From Cellulomonas fengjieae (GTDB taxonomy: Bacteria > Actinomycetota > Actinomycetes > Actinomycetales > Cellulomonadaceae), in NCBI RefSeq assembly GCF_018388465.1, contig NZ_CP074404.1:2418001-2482000 (forward strand): a stretch of DNA of 64,000 nucleotides. The letters run 5' to 3'. Under the pieces are notes generated by a model, which saw only the letters and a program-made list of their open reading frames with translations, was not told the DNA's origin and searched no databases. Made by a program: the position numbers and the translations under genes. Below are positions 1 to 9,819 of this stretch, piece after piece (positions within the stretch are counted from its first letter, which is position 1; each line of letters opens with the position of its first letter).

Positions 1-34
1 GGGCGCGCTCATGCCGCGCCCGGCGCCGGCACGC

Positions 35-1162
35 TCACCGGCCGGAGAGCTTGTCGCGCAGCTTGGCGAACACGCCGGAGCTGGAGGCCGCGAGCCGGGA
101 CTCGGGGCGCTCCTCGCCGCGCAGCGCCGCGAGCCGTCGCAGCAGCTCGGCCTGCTCCTCGTCCAGCGCCGTCGGGACGTGCACCTCGACGTGGACGTGC
201 AGGTCGCCGCGGCCGGGGGCGTGCAGGTGACCGACGCCCAGGCCCTTGATCGACACGATCTGGGACGGCTGGGTACCGGGACGCAGGTCGACGTCGCGCG
301 GACCGTCCAGCGTGTCGAGCGTGAGCACCGTGCCCAGGGCGGCGGCGGTCATCGGCACCTCGAGCGTGGCGTGCAGGTCGTCACCGCGGCGCACGAAGGT
401 GTCGTGCTTGCGCTCGCGCACCTCGAGGTAGACGTCGCCCGCGGGACCGCCGGCGGGACCGACCTCGCCCTGGCCGGTGAGCTTGATCCGCGTGCCCGTG
501 TCCACGCCGGCCGGGACGTCGACGCTGAGCGTCCGGCGCGAGCGCACGCGGCCCTCGCCCGAGCACTCGGTGCACGGCTCGGGGATGACCGTGCCGAACC
601 CGTGGCACGCCGCGCAGGGCTGCGTCGTCATGACCTGACCGAGGAACGACCGGGCCACCCGCTGGACCGAGCCGCGCCCGCCGCAGACCTCGCAGGTCCG
701 GGGCGAGGTGCCGGGCCGGCAGCATGAGCCGTTGCACGTCGGGCACAGCACGGCCGTGTCGACGGGCACGTCCTTGTGCACACCGAAGGTGACGTCCGCG
801 AGGTCCAGGTCGAGCCGCACGAGGGCGTCCTGACCGCGCCGGGCGCGCGGGATCGGGCCACGCTGCGCGGCGGCGCCGGTGGCGGCACCGAAGAACGTCT
901 CGAAGATGTCCTGGAAGCCGAACCCGCCGCCCATGCCGCCCCCGGGGGACGACGGGTCGCCGCCCAGGTCGTACGCGCGGCGCTTCTCGGGGTTGCCGAG
1001 CACGTCGTAGGCGCGCGAGACGTCCTTGAACCTGTCGTCGGAGCCGGCGTCCGTGCCCGCCACGTCGGGGTGGTGCTCGCGCGCGAGCTTGCGGTACGCC
1101 TTCTTGATCTGCTCCGGCGTCGCGTCACGCGGCACACCGAGGATCTCGTAGTAGTCGGTCAC
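35..1162 (-). CDS. dnaJ: Chaperone DnaJ (actinobacterial DnaJ2 type)
   Basis: Hsp40 co-chaperone that delivers unfolded clients to DnaK and stimulates its ATPase in the cytosol. 375 aa, normal length. J domain at residues 1-70 with the HPD motif (EHHPDV), then a Gly/Phe-rich stretch (GGGMGGGFGF) and a zinc-binding region with four Cys repeats (CPTCNGSC, CEVCGGRG, CAACHGFG, CTECSGEG), followed by the C-terminal substrate-binding sandwich. The first zinc repeat ends in Cys rather than the usual Gly and is followed by another Cys. Start is GTG. It lies 100 bases downstream of hrcA on the same strand, so it is probably co-transcribed from the CIRCE-controlled promoter. The 100-base gap holds only GGGGTC-rich sequence. 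Confidence 0.96.
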   Translation of the reverse strand: MTDYYEILGVPRDATPEQIKKAYRKLAREHHPDVAGTDAGSDDRFKDVSRAYDVLGNPEKRRAYDLGGDPSSPGGGMGGGFGFQDIFETFFGAATGAAAQRGPIPRARRGQDALVRLDLDLADVTFGVHKDVPVDTAVLCPTCNGSCCRPGTSPRTCEVCGGRGSVQRVARSFLGQVMTTQPCAACHGFGTVIPEPCTECSGEGRVRSRRTLSVDVPAGVDTGTRIKLTGQGEVGPAGGPAGDVYLEVRERKHDTFVRRGDDLHATLEVPMTAAALGTVLTLDTLDGPRDVDLRPGTQPSQIVSIKGLGVGHLHAPGRGDLHVHVEVHVPTALDEEQAELLRRLAALRGEERPESRLAASSSGVFAKLRDKLSGR

Positions 1163-1262
1163 AGGAGGGTCTGCTCGCTTCCAGCGTTCGTCGTCGGGTG
1201 TGTCGCTGCGGGGGTCTCTGCAGGGGTCTCGGTCGGGGTCGTCGCGGGGGTCGTCGGGCCTG

Positions 1263-2285
1263 TCACTGGGCGAGGATGCGGGTCAGGTACCTGGCCACCG
1301 CCCGCACCGCGGACATCGTGCCGGGGTAGTCCATCCGCAGCGGCCCGATGGAGCCGATGCGCGCGACCGAGCCACCACCCTCGTCGCCGTAGCCGGTGGT
1401 GACGAAGCTCGTCTCGACCAGCCCCTCGTGCTGCGTCTCCCGGCCGATCCGCACCGCCACGGCCGCGGAGTCCTCGGCCATCTCCGAGAGCAGGCGCAGG
1501 AGCACCACCTGCTCCTCGAGCGCCTCCAGGACCGGCCCGATGGCGCGGACGTCGGAGCTGCCTGCGCGCGCGAGGTTGGCGGTCCCCGCCAGCACGACAC
1601 GCTCCTCGCTCTCCTGGGCCAGCGTCTCCTCGACGACGCCCACGGCCGCGTGCACCAGCGGGTGGTCGTCCGGCGCGAAGGCCTCGGTCAGCTCGCTCAG
1701 CACGACGGGCAGCTCGGACAGACGGCGCCCCGCCGCGCTGACGTTGAGCCGGGTCCGCAGGCGCGCGACGACCGACTCGTCGAGGTCCGAGACGAGCTCG
1801 AGGGTGCGCTGCTCCACGCGGCCGGTGTCGGTGATGATGACCACCAGCAGGTGACGCGCGCCCACCGGCACCAGCTCCACGTGCCGCAGCGCCGAGCGCC
1901 GCAGCGACGGGTACTGCACGACGGCGACCTGCTGCGTGAGCTGGGCGATGAGCCGCACCGCACGGTCCACGACGTCGTCGAGGTCCTGCGCGCTCTCCAG
2001 GAACGCGCCGATCGCCCGGCGCTCCGGGCTCGACAGCGGCTTGATGGTCGAGAGCCGGTCGACGAACAGGCGGTAGCCCTTGTCGGTCGGGACCCGGCCT
2101 GCGGAGGTGTGCGGCTGGGCGATGTACCCGCCCTCCTCGAGCGCCGCCATGTCGTTGCGGATGGTCGCGGGCGACACCCCGAGCGAGTGCCGCTCGACGA
2201 GGGCGCGCGAGCCCACCGGTTCCTTGGTCGCGACGTAGTCCTCGACGATCGCGCGCAGCACGTCCAGCCGCCTGTCCTCGCTCAT
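1263..2285 (-). CDS. hrcA: Heat-inducible transcription repressor HrcA
   Basis: Represses class I heat-shock genes by binding CIRCE operators and needs GroEL for activity. 340 aa from the ATG chosen here. This start is preceded by GAAGGAGG at good spacing and gives the expected N-terminus ([17 protein letters not shown]); the reading frame is open for 25 more codons upstream, but that would run through the operator. Winged-helix DNA-binding domain at about residues 1-75 ([20 protein letters not shown]), then the GAF-like dimerisation region. The CIRCE element lies 27-53 bases upstream, so autoregulation is expected, and dnaJ follows in the same direction. Confidence 0.96.
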   Translation of the reverse strand: MSEDRRLDVLRAIVEDYVATKEPVGSRALVERHSLGVSPATIRNDMAALEEGGYIAQPHTSAGRVPTDKGYRLFVDRLSTIKPLSSPERRAIGAFLESAQDLDDVVDRAVRLIAQLTQQVAVVQYPSLRRSALRHVELVPVGARHLLVVIITDTGRVEQRTLELVSDLDESVVARLRTRLNVSAAGRRLSELPVVLSELTEAFAPDDHPLVHAAVGVVEETLAQESEERVVLAGTANLARAGSSDVRAIGPVLEALEEQVVLLRLLSEMAEDSAAVAVRIGRETQHEGLVETSFVTTGYGDEGGGSVARIGSIGPLRMDYPGTMSAVRAVARYLTRILAQ

Positions 2286-2311
2286 GCCGCCTCCTTCGCC
2301 CGATCTCGTGG

Positions 2312-2338
2312 GTAGCACTCGTGCTCGTCGAGTGCCAA
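2312..2338 (-). promoter_or_regulatory. CIRCE operator (HrcA binding site)
   Basis: TAGCACTC, then a 9-base spacer, then GAGTGCCAA, matching the CIRCE consensus (TTAGCACTC-N9-GAGTGCTAA) apart from one base in each arm. It sits directly upstream of hrcA in the position expected for autoregulation. Confidence 0.93.
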
Positions 2339-2409
2339 TCCTACGCCGCGCACCCGACACCCACGGGGCGTCCGCCGCGTGCCTCGACCGTCACGCCGGC
2401 ACGGACCTC

Positions 2410-2421
2410 TAGGCTGCCCGG
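2410..2421 (+). promoter_or_regulatory. Leaderless -10 promoter element of DUF3097 gene
   Basis: TAGGCT followed by 6 bases and then the GTG start, so transcription would begin at or next to the start codon. No Shine-Dalgarno sequence is present. No clear -35 box is visible. Confidence 0.5.
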
Positions 2422-3279
2422 GTGAACGAGGACCGCTACGGCTCGGACGTGCTCGGGGGCTCCGGGCAGACGCACCACCGGCCTGCCCGCACCAGTCGCC
2501 CGCAGGCCGCCGAGACCGGCCTCGTCGTCGAGGAGGTCACCACCGGGTGGGTCGGTGCGGTGGTCCGGGTGGAGAAGTCCGGCGGCCAGCACGTGGTCGT
2601 GCTCGAGGACCGCCGCGGCCGCACGCGCACGTTCCCGCTCGGTCGCGGCTTCTGGGTCGACGGCGAGCCCGTCGCGCTGACCGCACCCGTGCGAGCCTCC
2701 GCGCCGGCCCGCCCCACCCGCACGGCGTCCGGCTCGGTGGCGGTGCACGACGCCCGCGCCCGCGTCGCCCGGGGCAGCCGGATCTGGGTCGAGGGCAAGC
2801 ACGACGCCGAGCTCGTGGAGAAGGTCTGGGGTGACGACCTGCGGCTCGAGGGGGTCGTGGTCGAGCTGCTGGACGGCGTCGACAACCTCGCGGCGGCGCT
2901 GCGCGACTTCGCACCCGGGCCCGGTCGCCGCGTCGGCGTCCTCGTCGACCACCTGGTCCCCGGGTCCAAGGAGACCCGGATCGCCGACGAGGCCGTCCGC
3001 GGGATGCCCGCCGGCTCGGTGCTCGTGCTCGGGCACCCGTACGTCGACGTCTGGCAGGCGGTGCGTCCCGAGCGCGTCGGCCTGGATGCCTGGCCGGTCA
3101 TCGAGCGCGGCACGGAGTGGAAGCGGGGCATCCTGCGCGAGCTCGGCTGGCCGGCCGACGAGCAGGCGGACGTGGCGCGCGCGTGGCAGCGGATCCTGCG
3201 CTCCGTGCGCAGCTACGCCGACCTGGAGCCCAGCCTGCTCGGCCGCGTCGAGGAGCTCATCGACTTCGTCACCGCATGA
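2422..3279 (+). CDS. DUF3097 family protein
   Basis: Conserved actinobacterial protein of unknown function, 285 aa, soluble. After a disordered N-terminus there is a small beta-rich region (residues 35-90). The second half carries IWVEGKHDAELVEKVW and VLVDHLVPGSKE, which look like the Glu and Asp motifs of a Toprim fold as found in small nucleases and primases; that is my inference. Members of this family are usually found near hrcA, hemW and lepA, as here. The GTG start is chosen because a -10 box lies six bases upstream, consistent with a leaderless message. Confidence 0.88.
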   Translation: MNEDRYGSDVLGGSGQTHHRPARTSRPQAAETGLVVEEVTTGWVGAVVRVEKSGGQHVVVLEDRRGRTRTFPLGRGFWVDGEPVALTAPVRASAPARPTRTASGSVAVHDARARVARGSRIWVEGKHDAELVEKVWGDDLRLEGVVVELLDGVDNLAAALRDFAPGPGRRVGVLVDHLVPGSKETRIADEAVRGMPAGSVLVLGHPYVDVWQAVRPERVGLDAWPVIERGTEWKRGILRELGWPADEQADVARAWQRILRSVRSYADLEPSLLGRVEELIDFVTA

Positions 3280-3314
3280 CGGTGCCCGGCCGCCGAGGCG
3301 GACCGGGCACCGTC
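3278..3314. terminator. Bidirectional hairpin between convergent genes
   Basis: Perfect 12-bp stem (GACGGTGCCCGG paired with CCGGGCACCGTC) with a 13-base loop. It begins within the DUF3097 stop codon and lies 38 bases past the stop of the convergent membrane-protein gene. There is no T-run. Confidence 0.7.
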
Positions 3315-3351
3315 CGGACGTCGCCCGTCGGTCGGGCTGGTGCGACGTCCG

Positions 3352-4557
3352 TCAGGCGGAGATCGGGTCGCCCAGGAGCCGCTTGAACAGGAACGCGGTC
3401 GCCACGAGCACGACGGGGAGCGCCACCAAGAGGCCGACGCCGCACACGATCGCACCGGCGAAGACGACGACCACGGACAACAGGTAGAACAGGATCGTCG
3501 TCGACAGGTTCGCCACGATGAGCTGGTAGCTCGCCTTGATCGCGTCGACCGGGCTCAGGTGCTTGTCGATCACGAACCAGAAGGTGAACAGCAGCAGGAA
3601 GCCGGCCACGAACGAGAGCAGCTGGCCGAAGAACGGCACGAGGTTGAGCACGATGTTGATCGCGGCCAGCAGCAGCGCGGTCAGCAGGACGGGACCCGGG
3701 TCCGGGAACTTGAAGAAGTCGCCGAACGAGATCCGCCGGCCGTCCGTCACGTCGAGCGCCGCCCGGATGAACGCCGCCTGGACCAGGTAGCCGATCAGGA
3801 ACGCCGCCGCCGAGACGACGAACGCGCCCAGCGACGCGACGATGCTGAGGGTGGGTCGCATGCCGCGACCGTCCGGGTCGAGCAGGGCACCGAAGCCGCC
3901 GAAGATCAGCGAGAGGACCACCAGCACGATCGCGGCCCCGACCAGCCACACCAGCGCGGCGCCGACGAAGATGCCGCCGAACTGCGTGAACTTCTTCCAG
4001 CCGTAGGAGAACGACTCCCCGATGGGCGACGGCGGCACGGCTTGGCCGTAGCCGGCCGCCGGTGGCGGGAACGCCCCGGGCTCGGCGTAGCCGGGCGGGT
4101 ACCCGGCGGCCGACGGCTGCCCGTACGGCGGCGAGCCTGCGGGCGGCTGCCCGTACGGAGGCTGGCCGTACGGCGGGGAGCCGGCCGGCGGCTGGCCGTA
4201 GGGCGAACCGGTCGACGGCTGCCCGTACGGCGGTGCCGGCGGCGCCTGAGGTGTCGGCGGCGCCTGAGGTGTCGGCGGCGCCTGAGGTGTCGGCGGTGCC
4301 TGAGGTGTCGGCGGCGCCGAAGGCGCGACGGGGGGTGCGGGAGACGGGGCGACCGGTGGCGCCGCCGGCTCGACCGGCGGGGTAGGCGGTGTGGAGGGTG
4401 TGTCCGGGCTTGAGCCCGGGGCGGGTTCCGGTGCGTCCGGCTCGGTCGGACGGGACGGTGCCGGCGACCCCGTCCCCGGGTCGGCGGGGCCGGTCGGGTC
4501 CGGCTGGGCCGGGTGGTCGTCGTCGCGCGGCGCAGTGCCGCCCGGGTTCTCGCTCAT
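3352..4557 (-). CDS. Proline-rich multi-pass membrane protein
   Basis: 401 aa. Residues 1-175 form a disordered Pro/Gln/Tyr-rich cytoplasmic tail that includes four tandem PPTPQA units and repeated PPYGQP motifs. Residues 180-400 hold about six hydrophobic helices resembling the DUF975 / glycerophosphoryl-diesterase membrane-domain type (start of the region [14 protein letters not shown]). Proteins of this shape are common in actinobacteria and have no proven function. The ATG has AGGGAGG eight bases upstream. The gene is divergent from the DUF4870 pair. Confidence 0.85.
   Translation of the reverse strand: MSENPGGTAPRDDDHPAQPDPTGPADPGTGSPAPSRPTEPDAPEPAPGSSPDTPSTPPTPPVEPAAPPVAPSPAPPVAPSAPPTPQAPPTPQAPPTPQAPPTPQAPPAPPYGQPSTGSPYGQPPAGSPPYGQPPYGQPPAGSPPYGQPSAAGYPPGYAEPGAFPPPAAGYGQAVPPSPIGESFSYGWKKFTQFGGIFVGAALVWLVGAAIVLVVLSLIFGGFGALLDPDGRGMRPTLSIVASLGAFVVSAAAFLIGYLVQAAFIRAALDVTDGRRISFGDFFKFPDPGPVLLTALLLAAINIVLNLVPFFGQLLSFVAGFLLLFTFWFVIDKHLSPVDAIKASYQLIVANLSTTILFYLLSVVVVFAGAIVCGVGLLVALPVVLVATAFLFKRLLGDPISA
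4241..4312. repeat. Four tandem 18-bp units inside coding sequence
   Basis: Unit GGCGCCTGAGGTGTCGGC four times in a row with one base change in the last copy, coding on the minus strand for PPTPQA repeats of the proline-rich tail. Such near-identical units are prone to copy-number change by slippage. Confidence 0.9.
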
Positions 4558-4745
4558 GCGTGGCCTCCCTGGTCACAGGGCGGTCGTCGCCCTCTGCCAG
4601 GGAACCCGCGGCGGACCTGGCGTGTCAAGGAACGCGGCCGCTGGTCGCCCCTCGGCGGCTGCGTCCCGTCGGCACGCGCTGGCCAGGCGCCCTCGGTAGG
4701 CTGCGCGTGCCGTGAGCGCACGGCCGACCCGAGGAGCGACGACCC

Positions 4746-5123
4746 ATGTCCTACGACGACCACCGCCCTGCCTCGAGCGGCGCGGACCAGGCCCGCACCT
4801 GGGCGATGCTGGCGCACCTCGGAGGGATCCTGGCGTACTTCTGGATCGGCTGGCTTCCCGCGCTCGTCGTCTGGTTGGTCAACCGCGAGAAGAGCACCCT
4901 CGCCGTCGCCGAGGCCCGCGTCGCACTCAACTTCCAGCTCACGGTCCTCATCGGGCTCGTCGTGTGCACCATCCTGCGCTCCGTGCCCGTGCTGGGTGTG
5001 ATCGGCCGGATCGGGTTCATCGCGATCAGCATCGCGAGCCTGGTGCTGAGCGTCGTGGCGGCGCTCGCCGTCCAGCGCGGTGGCACCTACCGCTACCCGT
5101 ACAGCATCGAGCTGGTCCGATGA
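4746..5123 (+). CDS. DUF4870 domain membrane protein
   Basis: 125 aa with three hydrophobic segments (about residues 25-45, 62-85 and 90-108), matching the DUF4870 (Tic20-like) pattern: an N-terminal ARTWAMLAHLGGILAYF, an ALNFQLT motif after the second segment and a YRYPYSI end. Function unknown; a small integral membrane protein. GAGGAGCG precedes the ATG. The stop overlaps the start of the next, paralogous gene by four bases, so the two are translationally coupled. Confidence 0.9.
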   Translation: MSYDDHRPASSGADQARTWAMLAHLGGILAYFWIGWLPALVVWLVNREKSTLAVAEARVALNFQLTVLIGLVVCTILRSVPVLGVIGRIGFIAISIASLVLSVVAALAVQRGGTYRYPYSIELVR

Positions 5124-5494
5124 CCGCACCCTGGACCGGTCCCGTCTACGGGCCACCCCCGCTGCGACCCGACGAGGAGCGCAACTGGGCGATGCTGGCC
5201 CACCTGCTGGCGCTGCTGGGCGGCTGGGTGGCCCCGCTGGTGATCCTGCTCGCGTTCCGCGGACGCGGACGCTATGTGGAGGACCAGGCCAAGGAGTCGC
5301 TGAACTTCCAGCTCACGCTGCTGCTGGCCGTCGTCGCGGTGGTGGCCGTCACCCTCGCGACCTTCGGCCTGGCCGCCCTGGTGCTCGTGCCGGTCCTCGG
5401 GCTCGTCCAGCTGGTGTTCCCGATCCTCGGAGGGGTCGCCGCCTCGCGGTTCGAGTGGTACCGGTACCCGGTCAGCCTCCGCATGGTGAGCTGA
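5120..5494 (+). CDS. DUF4870 domain membrane protein, second copy
   Basis: 124 aa. Paralogue of the preceding gene with the same signature stretches (NWAMLAHLLALLGGWVAPL, ESLNFQLTLLLAV, YRYPVSL) and three membrane helices. Its ATG lies in an ATGA overlap with the upstream stop. Two tandem DUF4870 proteins may form a hetero-oligomer; that is inference only. Confidence 0.9.
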   Translation: MTAPWTGPVYGPPPLRPDEERNWAMLAHLLALLGGWVAPLVILLAFRGRGRYVEDQAKESLNFQLTLLLAVVAVVAVTLATFGLAALVLVPVLGLVQLVFPILGGVAASRFEWYRYPVSLRMVS

Positions 5495-5503
5495 CCGGCG
5501 GAC

Positions 5504-6520
5504 CTAGCGGTCGCGGCCCGTGTGCGTCGCGGCCCGCACGAGGACGAGCGCCAGGGCGAGCAGGACGATGTTCTGCCCGTACCCGCCCGACGGGCGGGGC
5601 GTCATCTCGGTGACCGACGCGAAGCCGACCAGCGCCCGCGCGACGACGGCCGCGCCGCCGACGGCCGCCACCCGCCTCGGGTCCCAGGCGGCCGACCGCG
5701 ACCAGTGCACGACCACGGCGCCCGCCACCCCGAGGACGCCCACGCCGACGGCGACGCCGAACCAGGTCGGCGGCACGAGGACGTACCCGACGGCCGCGGT
5801 GAGCACGAGGCAGAGCACCGCCACCGGTGGCGGCACCCGTGCTCCCGTCGGCGTCGGCAGGGTCCGGCGGCCGAACGTGAACGCGGCCCCGACCAGGACG
5901 CCGACGACCAGCAGCGCGCCGACCAGCTGCGCGGCCGAAGCCCGGTCGCTGCCCGCGCTCCTGACGTCGGACCAGACGAGCGCGGCAGCGGCGGCGTACA
6001 GCACCGTCGCAGCGACCAGCCCGGGGGCTCGAAGCCACGAGCGCCGCGGTCCGGGCCGGTCGAGGCCCTCGACCAGCGCGATCGGCGCCGCGAAGCTCCA
6101 GACGGCGTGTCCGACGAGGAAGTTCAGCGCCGTCGCGGCGCTCAGCCCGAGCGGAGCGACGAACGTGGGACGCAGCTGCTCGGCCCAGTCGTCGTAGCCG
6201 GCGTAGGTGGTGGCGAACAGGGACTGGTCGACGACGCCGGCCTGCAGGGTCCCGGCCGCGGCCGCCAGCGCCAGGATCCCGGTCCAGTGCAGGCGCGCAC
6301 GTGCGGCGATCTCCCGGATCAGCAGGGCGGGGGCCCCGTACAGCGGCGCCAGCACGAGCAGGCCGACGAGCAGCGCCGCGGGGTCCCCGGTGCTCGCCGG
6401 GTCGTAGGCCTGCAGGTACTCCGCGCACACGGGCGCGGTGACCAGCAGCACGAACGCCAGGATCCGGGGCCGCGCGCGCGACGCGGGCGCGGGCGGCGAG
6501 GCGGGGTCCATGAACGGCAT
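5504..6520 (-). CDS. Multi-pass membrane protein of unknown function
   Basis: 338 aa with about nine hydrophobic helices from residue 20 to the C-terminus and no soluble domain. The segment PALLIREIAARARLHWTGILALAAAAGTLQ lies between helices 2 and 3. I do not recognise a named family. Two in-frame ATG starts lie close together (codons 1 and 4), neither with a clear ribosome binding site. It converges on the DUF4870 pair with a 9-base gap. Confidence 0.75.
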   Translation of the reverse strand: MPFMDPASPPAPASRARPRILAFVLLVTAPVCAEYLQAYDPASTGDPAALLVGLLVLAPLYGAPALLIREIAARARLHWTGILALAAAAGTLQAGVVDQSLFATTYAGYDDWAEQLRPTFVAPLGLSAATALNFLVGHAVWSFAAPIALVEGLDRPGPRRSWLRAPGLVAATVLYAAAAALVWSDVRSAGSDRASAAQLVGALLVVGVLVGAAFTFGRRTLPTPTGARVPPPVAVLCLVLTAAVGYVLVPPTWFGVAVGVGVLGVAGAVVVHWSRSAAWDPRRVAAVGGAAVVARALVGFASVTEMTPRPSGGYGQNIVLLALALVLVRAATHTGRDR

Positions 6521-6572
6521 CGTCGCGGCCGACGGCTCGCTGCAACACCCCCGTCGGACGGAGACCGGCCTA

Positions 6573-6596
6573 CCTCAGGGTGGAGGTGCCCCGAGG
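6573..6596 (-). terminator. Possible terminator after hemW
   Basis: Stem CCTCAGGG / CCCCGAGG (7 of 8 pairs) with an 8-base loop, starting 5 bases past the hemW stop. No T-run. Confidence 0.4.
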
Positions 6597-6601
6597 ACTC
6601 G

Positions 6602-7819
6602 TCAGCCGGCCAGGTCCCGGACCACCGCGTCCGCGAGCAGCCGACCGCGGCGGGTCAGCACGACGCGCCCGCCGATCGCCGCGCGGCCGTCCACCAGCTC
6701 GTCGGCGACGAGTCCGGCCACCGCCGGGCGCGCCCGCACCGGGAGGTCGTCGAGCGCCAGGCCCCCGGCCAGGCGCAGGCCGAGCATCAGCCGCTCGAGC
6801 ACAGCCCCCTCGCCGCTGACCGTCTCCCGCCCGGCCGCCGGGCTCAGCCCCCGGTCGAGCCGGTCGGCGTACGCGCGCGGGTGCTTGACGTTCCACCAGC
6901 GCACGCCGCCCACGTGGCTGTGCGCCCCGGGACCGACGCCCCACCAGTCGTCGCCGCGCCAGTACGCGAGGTTGTGCCGGCAGGCGTCCGCGGGCGTCCG
7001 CGCCCAGTTGCTGACCTCGTACCAGTGCAGGCCGGCCGCCTCGAACAGGTCGTCCGCCAGCTCGTACTTGGCCGCCTGGTCGTCGCCGTCCGGCAGCTCG
7101 AGCTCGCCGCGGCGCACCTGCACGGCCATCCGGGTGCCGGGCTCGACCACGAGCGCGTAGGCGGACACGTGGTCGACGCCCGTCGCGAGCGCCGCCTCGA
7201 CGCTGGTGCGCCAGTCGTCGAGCGACTCCCCCGGCGTGCCGTAGATGAGGTCCAGCGAGACCGCCAGCCCCGCCTCGCGCGCCCAGCGCACGACGTCGGG
7301 GATCCGTCGGGGGTCGTGGGTGCGGTCCAGGGTCGCCAGGACGTGCGGGACGGCCGACTGCATGCCGAAGGAGACGCGGGTGAAGCCGGCGTCGGCCAAC
7401 GCCTGCAGCGACTGCGGCGTGACCGAGTCGGGGTTGGCCTCGGTGGTCACCTCGACGTCGTCGGCGAAGCCCCACGCGTCCCGGACCCCGCCGAGCATCC
7501 GCGCCAGGTCGGGCACCGACAGCACGGTGGGGGTGCCGCCGCCGACGAAGACCGTGCTCACCGGCCGCCTCGGCAGGTCCGCGAGGACGTCGGCCGCCAG
7601 GGCGATCTCCCGCAGCGCGGTGTCCGCGTAGGCGTGCTGGTTCGCCCCGCCGCCCAGCTCGGTCGCGGTGTAGGTGTTGAAGTCGCAGTACCCGCAGCGC
7701 ACCCGGCAGAACGGCACGTGCAGGTAGACGCCGAACGCCCGCTCGGCGACGCCCGCGCGCACCGAGCCTGGCAGGCGGCCGTCGTCGGGAGCGGCGTCGC
7801 CGTCGGGCAGGGCTGCCAT
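6602..7819 (-). CDS. hemW: Radical SAM heme chaperone HemW
   Basis: 405 aa cytosolic protein of the HemN-like group now known as HemW, which binds heme and passes it to apoproteins. It is not coproporphyrinogen oxidase, a common mis-annotation. The radical-SAM cluster motif CRVRCGYC lies at residues 38-45 with YLHVPFC just before it, followed by the GGGTPTVL motif and a C-terminal HemN-type domain. It starts 7 bases after the lepA stop, so it is in an operon with lepA, a common actinobacterial arrangement. Confidence 0.93.
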   Translation of the reverse strand: MAALPDGDAAPDDGRLPGSVRAGVAERAFGVYLHVPFCRVRCGYCDFNTYTATELGGGANQHAYADTALREIALAADVLADLPRRPVSTVFVGGGTPTVLSVPDLARMLGGVRDAWGFADDVEVTTEANPDSVTPQSLQALADAGFTRVSFGMQSAVPHVLATLDRTHDPRRIPDVVRWAREAGLAVSLDLIYGTPGESLDDWRTSVEAALATGVDHVSAYALVVEPGTRMAVQVRRGELELPDGDDQAAKYELADDLFEAAGLHWYEVSNWARTPADACRHNLAYWRGDDWWGVGPGAHSHVGGVRWWNVKHPRAYADRLDRGLSPAAGRETVSGEGAVLERLMLGLRLAGGLALDDLPVRARPAVAGLVADELVDGRAAIGGRVVLTRRGRLLADAVVRDLAG

Positions 7820-7826
7820 GCTCAGG

Positions 7827-9707
7827 TCACTTCTTCTTCGCGTCCTTGCCGCCGGCCGACCCCGCGGGCTCGCTGGAGAGCGCGGCGATGAAGGCCTCCT
7901 GCGGCACGTCGACCCGGCCGATCGTCTTCATGCGCTTCTTGCCCTCCTTCTGCTTCTCCAGCAGCTTGCGCTTACGCGTGATGTCGCCGCCGTAGCACTT
8001 GGCCAGGACGTCCTTGCGGATGGCCCGGATGGTCTCGCGGGCGATGATCCGGGCGCCGATGGCCGCCTGGATCGGCACCTCGAACTGCTGGCGCGGGATG
8101 AGCTCCTTGAGCTTGGCGGTCATCATGACGCCGTACGCGTAGGCCTTGTCGCGGTGCACGATCGCGCTGAACGCGTCGACCGTCTCGCCCTGCAGCAGGA
8201 TGTCGACCTTCACCAGGTCCGCGACCTGGTCACCGACGCGCTCGTAGTCGAGGCTCGCGTACCCGCGGGTCTTGGACTTCAGCTGGTCGAAGAAGTCGAA
8301 CACGATCTCGGCCATGGGCAGCAGGTAGCGCAGCTCGACGCGGTCCTCGGACAGGTAGTCCATGCCCTGCAGGTCGCCGCGCTTGGTCTGGCACAGCTCC
8401 ATGATCGCGCCGATGAACTCGCTGGGCGCCAGGATCGTGGCCTTGACCACCGGCTCACGGACCTCACCGATCTTGCCCGTGGGGAACTCGCTCGGGTTGG
8501 TGACCGTGACGACGCTCTTGTCCTCGAGCGTGACCTCGTAGACCACGTTCGGGGCGGTCGAGATCAGGGCGAGGTCGAACTCGCGCTCCAGCCGCTCGCG
8601 GATGATCTCGAGGTGCAGCAGGCCCAGGAAGCCGACGCGGAACCCGAAGCCCAGCGCGACGGAGGTCTCGGGCTCGTAGTTCAGCGCCGCGTCGTTGAGC
8701 TTCAGCTTGTCGAGGGCGTCGCGCAGGATCGGGTAGTCGGTGCCGTCGATCGGGTACAGGCCGGAGAACACCATCGGCTTGGGGTCGGAGTACCCGCCCA
8801 GCGCCGAAGCGGCCGGCTTGCTGGCGTTGGTGACCGTGTCACCGACCTTCGACTGGCGCACGTCCTTCACGCCCGTGATCAGGTAGCCGACCTCGCCGAC
8901 ACCGAGCCCCTTGGTGGGCACCGGCTCCGGGGAGATGACGCCGATCTCGAGCAGCTCGTGGGTCGCGCGCGTCGACATCATGACGATCTTCTCGCGCGGG
9001 TTCAGGTTGCCGTCGACCACCCGCACGTAGGTGACGACGCCGCGGTAGGTGTCGTACACGGAGTCGAAGATCATGGCGCGGGCGGGGGCGTCCGCGTCAC
9101 CCGTGGGCGGCGGGACGAGCTCGACGATGCGGTCCAGCAGCTGCTCGACGCCGGCACCGGTCTTGCCGGAGACCCGCAGGCAGTCCTCCGGGTCGCCGCC
9201 GATGAGCTTGGCCAGCTCCTCCGCGTACCGCTCGGGCTGAGCGGCTGGCAGGTCGATCTTGTTCAGCACCGGGATGACCGTCAGGTCGTTCTCCAGGGCG
9301 AGGTACAGGTTGGCCAGCGTCTGGGCCTCGATGCCCTGCGCGGCGTCGACCAGCAGCACGGCGCCCTCGCAGGCGGCCAGCGACCGGGACACCTCGTAGG
9401 TGAAGTCGACGTGCCCGGGGGTGTCGATCATGTTCAGCGCGAAGGCGTCCTCGCCGACGCCCCACGGCATGCGGACGGCCTGCGACTTGATGGTGATGCC
9501 GCGCTCGCGCTCGATGTCCATCCGGTCCAGGTACTGCGCACGCATGGCGCGCGAGTCGACCACGCCGGTGAGCTGCAGCATGCGGTCGGCCAGCGTCGAC
9601 TTGCCGTGGTCGATGTGCGCGATGATGCAGAAGTTGCGCAGCAGCTCGGGCGCGGTGGCCGCGGGGTGGATGCGCGACGACGCGGCTGCACTCGGGATCG
9701 GGGACAA
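7827..9707 (-). CDS. lepA: Translation elongation factor 4 (LepA)
   Basis: Ribosome-bound GTPase that back-translocates or remodels stalled and initiating ribosomes. 626 aa from the TTG chosen here, close to the usual 600-620 plus a short N-terminal extension. The G1 loop AHIDHGKST is at residues 30-38; the DTPGH and NKID motifs follow, and the C-terminus ends in the LepA-specific domain and a Lys-rich tail. The TTG start has AGGAG eight bases upstream. The reading frame is open for 91 more codons but that part has no family similarity. Confidence 0.95.
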   Translation of the reverse strand: MSPIPSAAASSRIHPAATAPELLRNFCIIAHIDHGKSTLADRMLQLTGVVDSRAMRAQYLDRMDIERERGITIKSQAVRMPWGVGEDAFALNMIDTPGHVDFTYEVSRSLAACEGAVLLVDAAQGIEAQTLANLYLALENDLTVIPVLNKIDLPAAQPERYAEELAKLIGGDPEDCLRVSGKTGAGVEQLLDRIVELVPPPTGDADAPARAMIFDSVYDTYRGVVTYVRVVDGNLNPREKIVMMSTRATHELLEIGVISPEPVPTKGLGVGEVGYLITGVKDVRQSKVGDTVTNASKPAASALGGYSDPKPMVFSGLYPIDGTDYPILRDALDKLKLNDAALNYEPETSVALGFGFRVGFLGLLHLEIIRERLEREFDLALISTAPNVVYEVTLEDKSVVTVTNPSEFPTGKIGEVREPVVKATILAPSEFIGAIMELCQTKRGDLQGMDYLSEDRVELRYLLPMAEIVFDFFDQLKSKTRGYASLDYERVGDQVADLVKVDILLQGETVDAFSAIVHRDKAYAYGVMMTAKLKELIPRQQFEVPIQAAIGARIIARETIRAIRKDVLAKCYGGDITRKRKLLEKQKEGKKRMKTIGRVDVPQEAFIAALSSEPAGSAGGKDAKKK

Positions 9708-9819
9708 GCGAACTGCTCCTGGGCGTCGGAGTCGGGCAGCGCACGTGCTGGCGCCTTCCCGACGAACGGTGACCGGTGACTGCCTGTCGGCCGTCGGTGG
9801 TCTATCCCACCATGGTCCC

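Noticed and set aside
1..12. ATG-AGC-GCG-CCC on the minus strand at the left edge, possible start of the gene after dnaJ (rsmE in many actinobacteria).
   Set aside because: Only four codons are visible and no ribosome binding site can be seen, so it cannot be supported.
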